This document shows positions 1 through 8,140 of a DNA stretch of 64,000 bases, piece after piece. A program made the translations under genes and the position numbers. Source of the stretch: Devosia pacifica (GTDB lineage Bacteria > Pseudomonadota > Alphaproteobacteria > Rhizobiales > Devosiaceae); the NCBI RefSeq assembly GCF_014652635.1, contig NZ_BMZE01000001.1, positions 1,250,051 to 1,314,050 of the forward strand. The letters run 5' to 3'. The notes beneath the pieces were generated by a model. That model saw nothing but the letters and a program-made list of their open reading frames with translations. It ran no database searches and had not been told where the DNA came from. Each line of letters starts with the position of its first letter. The first letter of the stretch is position 1.

Positions 1-690
1 GTATCCTCCCTGCTCCGACGAGGCGGCGCGCAGGACGAGCGAAGGGTCGAACGCGATGTCGTGCTTTTCGAGCGCTGCCCTGTAGCCTTTGAGATAGACG
101 AACCCGAGATTGAGGTCCTTGCTCGGTAGCGCCACAGCTATCCGCCGGTGCCCGGCTGCAACCAAACGCGCGACCGATCTTGTCGCAACCCCTTCGAAAT
201 CGAGGTCGATCCAGGGGTAATTGCCCGCGGTTTCCGATCGTCCCAAAGCAATGAATGGCAGCCGAGCTTTCGACAAAAGAGCGATCCTGTCATCTTGCCG
301 GCGTGTTGCCGACAGGATCAGCGCATCGACCTGGCGCCGGGCAACCGTACGCGCGAGATACTGCGCGGGATCTTCGCCGGCAGAGCACGGCAACACCACA
401 AGATCGAGGTGATGCCGGCTCAGCACCTGCTGCACTCCGTCGAACACCGGCATGAAGAATGTGTCGCTGTTACCGGAAGGATCGCCGGCCTCGATCATGA
501 AGCCAACGCTGTTTGTCGCTCCCTGTCGAAGGCTGCGCCCGGACTGGTTTGGGACATAGCCGAGCGCCGAAGCGGCAGCGAGAACCCGCTTTCGCGTCTC
601 CGGATTGACGTCCGGCTTGGCGTTAAGGGCACGCGACACAGTTCCGATCGATAAGCCCAGATGTTCGGCGAGGTGCTTGATGCCGCGCAT
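1..690 (-). CDS. LacI-family transcriptional regulator (C-terminus beyond left edge)
   Basis: Reading the minus strand from the ATG at 690 gives an uninterrupted frame to the window edge (230 codons). It opens with a LacI helix-turn-helix (IKHLAEHLGLSIGTVSRALN) followed by the hinge region (GYVPNQSGRSLRQG) and the start of a periplasmic-binding-protein-like effector domain. A full LacI protein is about 340 residues, so roughly one third is missing. It diverges from the sugar dehydrogenase gene at 838, with a perfect LacI-type palindrome between them, so it probably represses the catabolic operon and perhaps itself. The ligand is presumably the imported sugar, which is inference from context. 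Confidence 0.93.
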   Translation of the reverse strand, partial: MRGIKHLAEHLGLSIGTVSRALNAKPDVNPETRKRVLAAASALGYVPNQSGRSLRQGATNSVGFMIEAGDPSGNSDTFFMPVFDGVQQVLSRHHLDLVVLPCSAGEDPAQYLARTVARRQVDALILSATRRQDDRIALLSKARLPFIALGRSETAGNYPWIDLDFEGVATRSVARLVAAGHRRIAVALPSKDLNLGFVYLKGYRAALEKHDIAFDPSLVLRAASSEQGGY

Positions 691-778
691 TCTTTACCCG
701 CTAGCTATGTGTCCTTCTGCCGTAGAGGCGCCGGTGCGCGTTTTTCATTGACACAGTTACACCCGCCAGAATAGCGTC

Positions 779-790
779 GTAAACGTTTAC
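779..790. promoter_or_regulatory. LacI-type operator palindrome GTAAACGTTTAC, with nearby promoter
   Basis: The 12 bases GTAAACGTTTAC are a perfect palindrome with the central CG typical of LacI-family operators. A TTGACA hexamer lies upstream at 748-753, and 17 bases further on an AT-rich stretch (around 769-776) could be the -10. The palindrome would then sit just downstream of the -10, where a bound repressor would block transcription of the operon starting at 838. Confidence 0.75.
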
Positions 791-837
791 GGCACACTGA
801 CCGGAAACACTGCACACGCGACTTTGGGAGGAGGAGC

Positions 838-1875
838 ATGGTGCGCTACCGAGCTGTACTGGCCGGCTGCGGAGCTATGTCGAGAGGCTGGCTGAAGGCC
901 ATTTTCGACACGCCGCAATTGCGTGATCAGATTGAAATTGTCGGCCTGAACGATCTGCGGCGCCCCGCCGCTGAAGCGATTGCTTCCGATTTCCACTTAA
1001 GCGGTGCGGATATCGACACCGATCTCGATGCGCTGCTCGAGCGCACAAAGCCCGAACTGCTGTTCGACGTCGTCATTCCCGGCGCGCGCCAGAATGTCGT
1101 CGCACTCGGCCTCCGGCATGGCTGCAACGTGCTTTCCGAAAAGCCCATGGCCACCAGCCTGGCTGATGCCAGAGCATTGATCGAGGATGCGCAATCCGCC
1201 GGCCGGGTGCACGCCGTCATCCAGAACCGTCGCTACAATGCCGGAATACGTCGCATCAAGGCGCTGCTCGACAGCGGCGCCCTCGGCACCTTGACCAGCA
1301 TCAACGCCGATTTCTTCGTTGGCGCGCATTTCGGCGGCTTTCGCGAAGAGATGCGCAACGTCTTGCTGCTGGACATGGCCATTCACACCTTCGACGCCGC
1401 CCGCTTTCTGGCGGGCAGCGCGCCACAGGCCGCCTACTGCCATGAATCGAACCCTGCCGGCTCGTGGTATGCGCATGGCGCCGCCGCCAACGCCCTGTTC
1501 GAATTCGAAAACGGCCTTGTGTTTTCGTATCGCGGTTCATGGTCGGCTGAAGGCGCCAACACCAGTTGGGACGCCGCCTGGCGGCTGGTGGGGACTAAGG
1601 GCACGCTGCTGTGGGATGGCGAGGACGAATTTGCCGCTCATGTCGTTGACGGCGAAGAGGGTTTCTTTCGTCCCCTGCGTCCGGTTGAGGTTCCCGAGGT
1701 GCCGGAGCCGGAAAAAACACACGGCCATGCCAGCGTCATTCTCGACTTCGTCAGCGCGATCGGCTCGGGCCACGCACCCGAGACCGTCGGCTCGGACAAC
1801 ATCAAAAGCCTTGCCATGGTTTTCGCCGCCATCGAGAGCGCCAGCCAGCAGCAACGCATCGCCATCTCCGTATAA
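838..1875 (+). CDS. Gfo/Idh/MocA-family NAD(P)-dependent sugar dehydrogenase
   Basis: A 345-residue protein, normal length for the family. The N-terminal Rossmann fold begins RAVLAGCGAMSRGWLKAI (G-x-G-x-x-x-G type), and the conserved dinucleotide/active-site motif appears as LSEKPMATSLADA near residue 100. The C-terminal half is the alpha/beta substrate domain. A strong ribosome site (GGGAGGAGGAGC) precedes the ATG. It is the first gene of the operon behind the LacI operator and lies 14 bases before the isomerase gene. It presumably oxidises a pentose or hexose derivative released by the GH127 enzyme encoded downstream. The substrate cannot be read from sequence. Confidence 0.92.
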   Translation: MVRYRAVLAGCGAMSRGWLKAIFDTPQLRDQIEIVGLNDLRRPAAEAIASDFHLSGADIDTDLDALLERTKPELLFDVVIPGARQNVVALGLRHGCNVLSEKPMATSLADARALIEDAQSAGRVHAVIQNRRYNAGIRRIKALLDSGALGTLTSINADFFVGAHFGGFREEMRNVLLLDMAIHTFDAARFLAGSAPQAAYCHESNPAGSWYAHGAAANALFEFENGLVFSYRGSWSAEGANTSWDAAWRLVGTKGTLLWDGEDEFAAHVVDGEEGFFRPLRPVEVPEVPEPEKTHGHASVILDFVSAIGSGHAPETVGSDNIKSLAMVFAAIESASQQQRIAISV

Positions 1876-1889
1876 GGACCGCAGCCTCC

Positions 1890-2783
1890 ATGAACGTGCA
1901 TACCGGCATCCGCATCGGCACCATGATCCAGTCAACGGCAGGCAAGGCCGCAGAGAATATCGCTGCCATTGCCGATCTTGGCTTTGAGAGTTTCGAGCCG
2001 TTTTTCTGGCAAACGACGAACGGACAGGACCTGGCCGAGCTCGGTAAGCGCTGCCGCGAGGCCATCGGCGAGCGCGACATAACCATCTCCACAATCGGCA
2101 TGTTCGGCAATCCGCTGGAGGATCAGGAGATGGATCGCCAGACCCTGCAGGGCTGGAAGGATTGCATCGACAACGCCCACCATTTCGGCGCCGATTGCGT
2201 CGCCGGATTTACCGGCCGCATCCGCAACAAGCCCCTGCCGGAGAGCCTGCCGCAATATAAGAAGGTGTTCTCGGAGCTGGCCAAGCGCGCCGCAGACAAG
2301 GGCGTCCGTATCGCTTTCGAGAATTGCGCCATGGACGGCAACTGGCAGACCGGCGACTGGAACATCGCGCACAACCCGGACGCGTGGGAGCTTATCTTCA
2401 ACGAGACCCCGGACGACAATATCGGGCTCGAATGGGAGCCATGTCACCAGATGGTCTACCTCATCGATCCCCTGCCGCAGATCCGCAAATGGGCGCACAA
2501 ATTCTTCCATATCCACGGCAAGGACGCGACCATCCGCTGGGAGGTCATCCGTGAGCACGGCATTTTCGGCAAGGAGCCGTTCGTGTTCATGCGCACCCCC
2601 GGCTTCGGTGACAGCAACTGGACAGATATCATTTCCGAGCTGCGGCTCGCCGGCTGGTCCGGCTCGATAGACATCGAGGGATGGCATGATCCGGTCTATC
2701 GCGATGAACTCGAGATGACCGGTCAGATCCACGGCCTCAACCACCTCAAGGCTGCCAGGGGAGGCACATACGTGCCCGCTTAG
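1890..2783 (+). CDS. Sugar phosphate isomerase/epimerase-like TIM-barrel protein
   Basis: A 297-residue protein of the xylose isomerase-like TIM-barrel superfamily (AP endonuclease family 2 fold). The barrel starts GIRIGTMIQSTAGKAAENIA. Acidic and histidine metal-site candidates appear in RIAFENCAMDG, GLEWEPCHQM, FFHIHGKDA and GSIDIEGWHD, the order typical of divalent-metal isomerases/epimerases. It follows the dehydrogenase closely, so both enzymes probably act on the same imported sugar. Isomerase, epimerase and dehydratase members of this fold cannot be told apart here. Confidence 0.85.
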   Translation: MNVHTGIRIGTMIQSTAGKAAENIAAIADLGFESFEPFFWQTTNGQDLAELGKRCREAIGERDITISTIGMFGNPLEDQEMDRQTLQGWKDCIDNAHHFGADCVAGFTGRIRNKPLPESLPQYKKVFSELAKRAADKGVRIAFENCAMDGNWQTGDWNIAHNPDAWELIFNETPDDNIGLEWEPCHQMVYLIDPLPQIRKWAHKFFHIHGKDATIRWEVIREHGIFGKEPFVFMRTPGFGDSNWTDIISELRLAGWSGSIDIEGWHDPVYRDELEMTGQIHGLNHLKAARGGTYVPA

Positions 2784-2848
2784 GGCGGGATATCGGCGTC
2801 AAGCAGGAAAGCGCCAGCACGATGGAAACATTGCGCATTGACAGAATT

Positions 2849-2889
2849 GAGAAAACGATTTCTCTTGCTTGGGAAAACCTTTTTCCAAG
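2849..2889. promoter_or_regulatory. Two LacI-type operator-like inverted repeats before the second regulator
   Basis: GAGAAAACGATTTCTC (2849-2864) is a 16-base inverted repeat with one mismatched pair and the central CG of LacI operators. A second, imperfect 22-base inverted repeat spans 2868-2889 (arms CTTGGGAAAAC and CTTTTTCCAAG). A TTGACA hexamer lies at 2838-2843. The second repeat abuts the AAGGA ribosome site of the TTG start at 2900. This pattern suggests autoregulation and argues that 2822-2899 is control DNA, not coding sequence. Confidence 0.6.
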
Positions 2890-2899
2890 GATATGCAGC

Positions 2900-3910
2900 T
2901 TGGCTATCGCCACCGACCGCATCAGGCTCTCGGATGTCGCGCAAGTCGCCGGAGTAAGCGTTGCTACCGCTTCGAAGGCACTGAACGGCACCGGCCGGAT
3001 GACGCTCGAAACGCGCGAGCGTATCAAGCAGATTGCTGCCGATCTGGGCTTTCGGCCGAACGCCATGGCGCGGGCCCTGATCAGCCAGCGCAGCTTCACC
3101 GTCGGCCTGCTGACCAACGACACCTATGGCCGCTTCACCCTGCCTGTCATGGCCGGCGTCTCCGAGGCCCTTGTCGACGAAGGAGTCTCCGTTTTCCTTT
3201 GCGGCATCGAGGATGACCCCGCACTTGGGCGCGTGCATGTCGATGCGATGCTCGACAAGCAGGTCGACGGCATCATCCTTTCGGGCAAGCGCATAGATAA
3301 ACGCCTGCCCGTCGATCTTTCGGAGATTTCCGTCCCGATCGTTTACGTCTTTACCGAAGCCCCGGACGACGCCGTCTCGCTTGTTTCGGATGATGCGCAG
3401 GGTGCGCATGAGGCCGTGGAGTGGCTGGTCAGTATCGGCCGCCGCCGGCTGGTCCACGTGACGGGCCCGAAGAGTTTCGCATCGGTCAGGGAACGCGCCG
3501 GCGCCTTCACACAGGTTGCCGGAGAGTCAGCCGAGATCCTCTATGGGTCTTGGAGTGAGGCCTGGGGGCATTCGGCTGTCGATCAGCTCTGCTCCGCCGA
3601 AACCGATCTTCCTGACGGCATCTTTTGCGGCAACGATCAGATCGCGCGGGGAGTGGTCGATGCCCTGCGTGAACGTCACATTGCCGTGCCACGCGATGTT
3701 TCCGTCGTCGGCTTCGATAACTGGGAGATTGTCTCGGCCGCCACGCGGCCACCGCTGACCAGCGTTGACATGAACCTCAAGGCGCTCGGCCGTGAAGCGG
3801 GGCGTCTCATTCTGGAATTGTCGGGAGGACGACACGTCGAGCCGGGCATTCGCAAGCTGCCTTGCAAACTTGTCGTGCGCGAATCCTGTGGAGGTGCCGC
3901 GCCCGCCTGA
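2900..3910 (+). CDS. LacI-family transcriptional regulator (TTG start)
   Basis: The N-terminus carries the LacI helix-turn-helix (RLSDVAQVAGVSVATASKAL) and hinge (GFRPNAMARALISQRSF), followed by the two-lobed sugar-binding domain ending in GFDNWEIVSAATRPPLTSVD. A frame can be opened at ATG 2822, but that adds 26 residues before the DNA-binding domain that are encoded by operator-like palindromes. The TTG at 2900 has AAGGA eight bases upstream and gives 336 residues, the usual family length, so it is preferred. The gene sits between the isomerase and the binding-protein gene of the sugar operon. Confidence 0.88.
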   Translation: MAIATDRIRLSDVAQVAGVSVATASKALNGTGRMTLETRERIKQIAADLGFRPNAMARALISQRSFTVGLLTNDTYGRFTLPVMAGVSEALVDEGVSVFLCGIEDDPALGRVHVDAMLDKQVDGIILSGKRIDKRLPVDLSEISVPIVYVFTEAPDDAVSLVSDDAQGAHEAVEWLVSIGRRRLVHVTGPKSFASVRERAGAFTQVAGESAEILYGSWSEAWGHSAVDQLCSAETDLPDGIFCGNDQIARGVVDALRERHIAVPRDVSVVGFDNWEIVSAATRPPLTSVDMNLKALGREAGRLILELSGGRHVEPGIRKLPCKLVVRESCGGAAPA

Positions 3911-3985
3911 CGACTTAACATGTCGCGCAGCCCGAGGAGCTGTTCGGCATAAACCGCGGCCCTGCCGCATCTTTGGGAGGATACA

Positions 3986-5218
3986 ATGAAAGCTTCTAGA
4001 CTTGGTCTGATGACCGGCGTCGCCCTTGCCACCGTGGCAATGGCCGGCGCAGCCTTTGCTCAGGAAGACGTGACGATCACTGTGTGGTCGATCGACGGTG
4101 CGAACCAGGTCGGCCCGTCCGACACCTTCTCGGCCGAATTCAACGAGATGGACAACGGCATCAACGTCGAATACCGGATCCTGCAGTTCGACGAGATCGT
4201 CAACGAGACGCTGCGCGCCTACGCCACCGGCAACGCGCCCGATATCGTCAGCCTCGACAACCCGGATTTCGCCCTCTTTTCCTCGCGCGGCGCATTCCTC
4301 GACATCACCGAGATGGCCGAGAACAGCGACGTCATCAACACCGAGGCCTATTTCGATGGCCCGCTGAACTCGGTGATGTGGGACGGCAAGCTCTATGGCG
4401 TGCCGAAATATACCGACACGATCGGCGTTTTCTACAACAAGGACGCTTTCGCCGAAGCCGGCATCGAAAATCCGCCGCAGACCTGGGCGGAGTTCGAGGA
4501 ATATGCCCGCATGCTCGCCGAAGCCAATGAGGGCATGTACGGCGCGACAATTTCGGCACGCGGCAACGAGGAAGGCACGTTCCAGTTCCTGCCTGTCATC
4601 CAGATGTCCGGCGGCGGCTACGAGAACGTCAATACCGAAGGCGCCCGTGAATGGCTGTCGATGGTCAAGGGCATGATCGATGACGGCGTCATGAGCCAGG
4701 ACGTCCTCTCTCTCGGCCAGTGGGATTCCACCGGCACGTTCAACTCCGGCAACGCCGCAATGGCGATCTCGGGGCCCTGGGAAATCGACCGCATGGTCGA
4801 GGATGCAGAATTCGATTGGGGCGTGACCCTGCTGCCGGTCTTCGGAGAAGGCGATGAGCGCTCCTCGGCGCTCGGCGGCTTCAATCTCGGCATCCTGTCC
4901 ACGACCGAGCACCCGGAAGAAGCCTTCGAGGTTCTTGAGTACTTCGTCAGCCAGGATGATCGCCTGTTCCCCGAGTTCGGTTATCTGCCCACCCGTGGCG
5001 ACGTCGAACTGCCGCCCTCCGGTATCGCGGAAAAGGATGCCGCTCTGGAAGTCTTCCAGGAGCAGCTGCAATACGCTCAGCCGCGCGGTCCGCATCCGGA
5101 ATGGCAGAAGATTTCCAAGGCCATCTATGACGCCGAGCAGGCTGCTCTTACCGGCCAGATGACGCCGGAAGAAGCCTTGAGCCAGGCTCAGGCCACGATC
5201 GACACGATCATCAACTAG
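3986..5218 (+). CDS. ABC sugar transporter substrate-binding protein (family 1)
   Basis: A 410-residue periplasmic binding protein. A classical signal peptide (MKASRLGLMTGVALATVAMA, cleavage likely after AAFAQ) precedes a family 1 solute-binding fold: VTITVWSIDG, then APDIVSLDNPDFALF, KLYGVPKYTDTIGVFYNKD and AMAISGPWEI, all typical of maltose/glycerol-phosphate-type sugar binders. GGGAGG precedes the ATG. It is followed by a stable intercistronic hairpin and two permease genes, so it is the capture component of the importer. The GH127 gene in the same operon suggests an arabinofuranosyl oligosaccharide as ligand. Confidence 0.95.
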   Translation: MKASRLGLMTGVALATVAMAGAAFAQEDVTITVWSIDGANQVGPSDTFSAEFNEMDNGINVEYRILQFDEIVNETLRAYATGNAPDIVSLDNPDFALFSSRGAFLDITEMAENSDVINTEAYFDGPLNSVMWDGKLYGVPKYTDTIGVFYNKDAFAEAGIENPPQTWAEFEEYARMLAEANEGMYGATISARGNEEGTFQFLPVIQMSGGGYENVNTEGAREWLSMVKGMIDDGVMSQDVLSLGQWDSTGTFNSGNAAMAISGPWEIDRMVEDAEFDWGVTLLPVFGEGDERSSALGGFNLGILSTTEHPEEAFEVLEYFVSQDDRLFPEFGYLPTRGDVELPPSGIAEKDAALEVFQEQLQYAQPRGPHPEWQKISKAIYDAEQAALTGQMTPEEALSQAQATIDTIIN

Positions 5219-5229
5219 CGCACGAGATT

Positions 5230-5262
5230 GCCTTCTCGGCGGCAGTGCGCTGCCGGGAAGGC
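5230..5262 (+). other. Intercistronic hairpin after the binding-protein gene
   Basis: Arms GCCTTC (5230-5235) and GAAGGC (5257-5262) pair perfectly, and inner CGGCA/TGCCG segments extend the stem around a short loop. It lies 12 bases after the binding-protein stop, inside the operon, and has no U-run. Such structures commonly protect the 3' end of binding-protein mRNA so that more binding protein than permease is made. That role here is inference. Confidence 0.6.
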
Positions 5263-5305
5263 TTCGCGCTTCGATACATCCAGACGGATCAGGGGGGGAC
5301 GGGCC

Positions 5306-6208
5306 ATGGGCCGAATTGTGTCCAGCATTACCGATGGGAAGGGGTTCGACCTACTCCTCGTCGGTCTGACAATGGTTTTTCTGCTCGCGCTTGCCGGCGT
5401 GCCGCTCGTCTACAACGTGGTGATGAGCTTCCAGCAAGTGGACATGTTCAATCTCAGCACGTTCTCCCGCCCGTTTGCCGGCTTCTCCAACTATGTTGAA
5501 GTCGTCAGCCAGCCAGAGTTCTGGTTGATCATCCGCAACACCGCGATCTTCGTCTTCGGCTCCATCGGCGGCCAGTTTGTATTCGGCTTCGCGCTCGCGC
5601 TGTTCTTCATGCTCAAATTCCCCTTTGCCTCGACGATCCGCGGCTTGTTCCTGGTCTCATGGGTGATGCCGGGCCTTGTGGTCGGCGCCTTGTGGGGCTG
5701 GATCCTCGCGGGCGATTTCGGCGTCCTCAACGCCATCCTCAAGGGCATCGGCCTGATCGACAACACGATGTTCTGGAAGTCCGATCCGAGCCTTGCAATC
5801 TGGGCCGTCACCATCGCCAACATCTGGCTCGGCCTCGCCTTCAACATGATGCTGCTTTCGGTCGGCCTCGCCGGCATTTCTCAAGACCTTTACGAAGCGG
5901 CCGAACTCGATGGCGCCAATGGTTTTCAGCGCTTCTCCACGATCACCCTGCCGATGATGCGCTCGACGATCGGTGCAGTCCTCGCGCTCGGCCTGATCTA
6001 CACCCTTCAGCAGTTCGACCTGTTCCCGGCGATTACCGAAGGCGGTCCGGCTAACAGCTCCAACGTCGCCCAGTACTGGGCATGGCAGTGGTCGTTCCAG
6101 CTGTTCGACTTCGCCAAGGGCGCGACTGTCTCCGTGATGATGCTCGTCTTTGTGCTGTTCGCATCGCTCGTCTATGTCTGGTCGACAAGGCATGAGGTGC
6201 GCGGATGA
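5306..6208 (+). CDS. ABC sugar transporter permease, MalF/UgpA type
   Basis: An inner-membrane permease of 300 residues with about six hydrophobic segments, starting MGRIVSSITDGKGFDLLLVG. The EAA loop that docks with the ATPase reads LYEAAELDGANGFQRFSTIT near residue 195. The ATG at 5306 is preferred over an in-frame ATG at 5228 because it follows a G-rich ribosome site (AGGGGGGG) and the upstream extension would be encoded by the intercistronic hairpin. It overlaps the second permease by four bases (ATGA), indicating translational coupling. Confidence 0.93.
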   Translation: MGRIVSSITDGKGFDLLLVGLTMVFLLALAGVPLVYNVVMSFQQVDMFNLSTFSRPFAGFSNYVEVVSQPEFWLIIRNTAIFVFGSIGGQFVFGFALALFFMLKFPFASTIRGLFLVSWVMPGLVVGALWGWILAGDFGVLNAILKGIGLIDNTMFWKSDPSLAIWAVTIANIWLGLAFNMMLLSVGLAGISQDLYEAAELDGANGFQRFSTITLPMMRSTIGAVLALGLIYTLQQFDLFPAITEGGPANSSNVAQYWAWQWSFQLFDFAKGATVSVMMLVFVLFASLVYVWSTRHEVRG

Positions 6209-7032
6209 ACCGGCTCCCTGCCCCCAAGCTCTTCCTGGTCCTGGCGCTTGGCCTCGCCGCGCTTTATCTGTTCCCGCTCTACTGGATGTATGTCACCAGC
6301 CTGAAGGGCTCGTCGGAGATTTTCGCCAATCCGCCGACCTTTTGGCCGAACGATCCGGACCCGTCGATCTACCCGGAAACCTGGGCGCGGCGGACCATGG
6401 CGACTTTTTTGTGGAACAGCCTAGTCATCGCCACGGGCGTGACCTCGCTCACGGTGCTGCTTGGAACCGGCTGCGCCTATGTGCTTGCCCGCTACCGCAG
6501 CGTCTGGATCGATATCGGCCTGTTCGCCATCCTGATGCTGCAGGTGCTCCCGGCCTCGGTAATGATCACCCCGCTCTATGTCGGGTTCAACCAGCTCGGG
6601 CTTCTCGATTACCCGCGCACGGCAGTGATCCTCGCCGCAGCCGGCAAGGCCATCCCGTTCTATATCGTTCTGGTGCGCGCCACCTTCATGAGCGTTCCGC
6701 GCGAACTTGAGGAGGCGGCGCTCGTCGATGGCAATTCGCGCTGGGGCGCCTTCTTCTTCATCGTCTTGCCGCTTGCGCGCAATGGCATACTCGTTCTCGC
6801 CATCCTTACCTTCATGCAGGCCTTTGGCGAATACATCTATTCCAAGTCGATCATCACGACCCAGTCGCTGCAGCCGGCCAGCGTCGGGCTCTCCGGCTTC
6901 CTCGGCCCCAACTCAACCGATTGGAACGGGATCATGGCCTATGCCGCGATCTACGTGACCCCAATCGTTCTTGTATTCGTCATCCTTCAGCGCCGCATCG
7001 TCGCGGGGCTTACTTCGGGAGCGCTCAAATGA
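6205..7032 (+). CDS. ABC sugar transporter permease, MalG/UgpE type
   Basis: A 275-residue second permease. The N-terminal membrane segment (KLFLVLALGLAALYLFPLYW) is followed by the periplasmic stretch and five further hydrophobic segments. The EAA loop reads VPRELEEAALVDGNSRWGAF near residue 165. It overlaps both neighbours by four bases (ATGA at 6205 and 7029), so permeases and ATPase are made together. It forms the heterodimeric channel with the preceding permease. Confidence 0.93.
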   Translation: MNRLPAPKLFLVLALGLAALYLFPLYWMYVTSLKGSSEIFANPPTFWPNDPDPSIYPETWARRTMATFLWNSLVIATGVTSLTVLLGTGCAYVLARYRSVWIDIGLFAILMLQVLPASVMITPLYVGFNQLGLLDYPRTAVILAAAGKAIPFYIVLVRATFMSVPRELEEAALVDGNSRWGAFFFIVLPLARNGILVLAILTFMQAFGEYIYSKSIITTQSLQPASVGLSGFLGPNSTDWNGIMAYAAIYVTPIVLVFVILQRRIVAGLTSGALK

Positions 7033-8108
7033 CCGCACAGATCGAGCTCCAGAACGTCGACAAGCACTACGGCACGTTCCACGCACTCAAGAACATCGAC
7101 CTTGCAATCGACAAGGGCAGCTTCGTCGCGCTTGTCGGCCCTTCGGGCTGCGGCAAGTCCACACTGCTGCGCTCCATCGCGGGGCTGGAATCCATCTCGT
7201 CCGGTACGCTCAAGATTGCCGGCGAGACCATGAACGGCGTCCCACCACGCAAGCGGGACGTTGCGATGGTGTTCCAGAGCTATGCGCTCTACCCGCACAT
7301 GACGGTTGAAAGGAACCTGTCCTATTCACTCCGCCTCAAGGGTATGTCGCGCGCCGATGCGAAAAAGAAGGCCGAGGAAGTGGCAAAGACCACTGGCCTG
7401 TCTGAGCTGTTGCACCGCTTCCCGCGGCAGTTATCGGGCGGGCAGCGTCAGCGCGTCGCCATGGGTCGCGCCATCATTCGCAACCCCAAGGCATTCCTCT
7501 TCGACGAGCCGCTGTCGAACCTCGATGCCTCGCTGCGCGTCCAGATGCGTAAGGAGATCCGCTCGCTGCACGATCGGCTTGGCGCCACATCCGTCTACGT
7601 CACGCACGATCAGATCGAAGCGATGACCATGGCGGATTACGTGGTGGTAATGCGCAATGGCGTGATCGAGCAACGCGGCCGCCCGCTGGAGCTCTACGAT
7701 TTTCCCGCCAACAAGTTCGTTGCCGGCTTCATCGGCTCCCCAGCCATGAACTTCATCGCTTCGAGCATCGACGCCTCCGGCACGCGTTTGATCTTTGATG
7801 AGTATAGCGGCGAGAGCATTGCGCTCGAACAGCGTCTTGAGCCCAATCGCAAAGTCATTGCCGGTATCAGGCCGGAATTTCTCCGCGTGGCTTCGGAGGC
7901 CGAAGCCAACTTTCACATCGAGGTCGGCACGGTCGAGTCGACTGGCTCCGCCACATACATTTCTTCACAAGATCAGATGGTCACCGTCGTGCAATCCGAG
8001 CGGACGGAACTCAAGCCGAATGACCGCGTCGGCCTCAAGGTCGACAGCGCACGCATTCATCTGTTCGACGCCAAGACAGAGGCCCGCATCGTCACTGACG
8101 CAGGCTAG
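7029..8108 (+). CDS. ABC sugar transporter ATP-binding protein, UgpC/MalK type
   Basis: A 359-residue cytoplasmic ATPase. It shows Walker A (GPSGCGKST, about residues 38-46), the Q-loop (MVFQSYALYPHM), the ABC signature (LSGGQRQRVAMGRA), Walker B (FLFDEPLSNLD) and the switch histidine (VTHDQ). The C-terminal 120 residues form the TOBE/OB domain of carbohydrate importers. The start at 7029 overlaps the permease stop (ATGA); a longer in-frame start inside the permease gene is not needed. It powers the importer encoded by the three preceding genes. Confidence 0.95.
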   Translation: MTAQIELQNVDKHYGTFHALKNIDLAIDKGSFVALVGPSGCGKSTLLRSIAGLESISSGTLKIAGETMNGVPPRKRDVAMVFQSYALYPHMTVERNLSYSLRLKGMSRADAKKKAEEVAKTTGLSELLHRFPRQLSGGQRQRVAMGRAIIRNPKAFLFDEPLSNLDASLRVQMRKEIRSLHDRLGATSVYVTHDQIEAMTMADYVVVMRNGVIEQRGRPLELYDFPANKFVAGFIGSPAMNFIASSIDASGTRLIFDEYSGESIALEQRLEPNRKVIAGIRPEFLRVASEAEANFHIEVGTVESTGSATYISSQDQMVTVVQSERTELKPNDRVGLKVDSARIHLFDAKTEARIVTDAG

Positions 8109-8140
8109 GCCGCGTCACAATAACCCATTGGGAGGAAACC

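Noticed and set aside
2822..2899. N-terminal extension of the second LacI protein from ATG 2822
   Set aside because: Operator-like palindromes occupy the stretch, and TTG 2900 has a better ribosome site and gives the usual protein length.
3527..5095. 522-codon minus-strand frame opposite the binding-protein gene
   Set aside because: It is antisense to two well-supported genes and shows no protein domain; GC-rich codon bias opens such frames.
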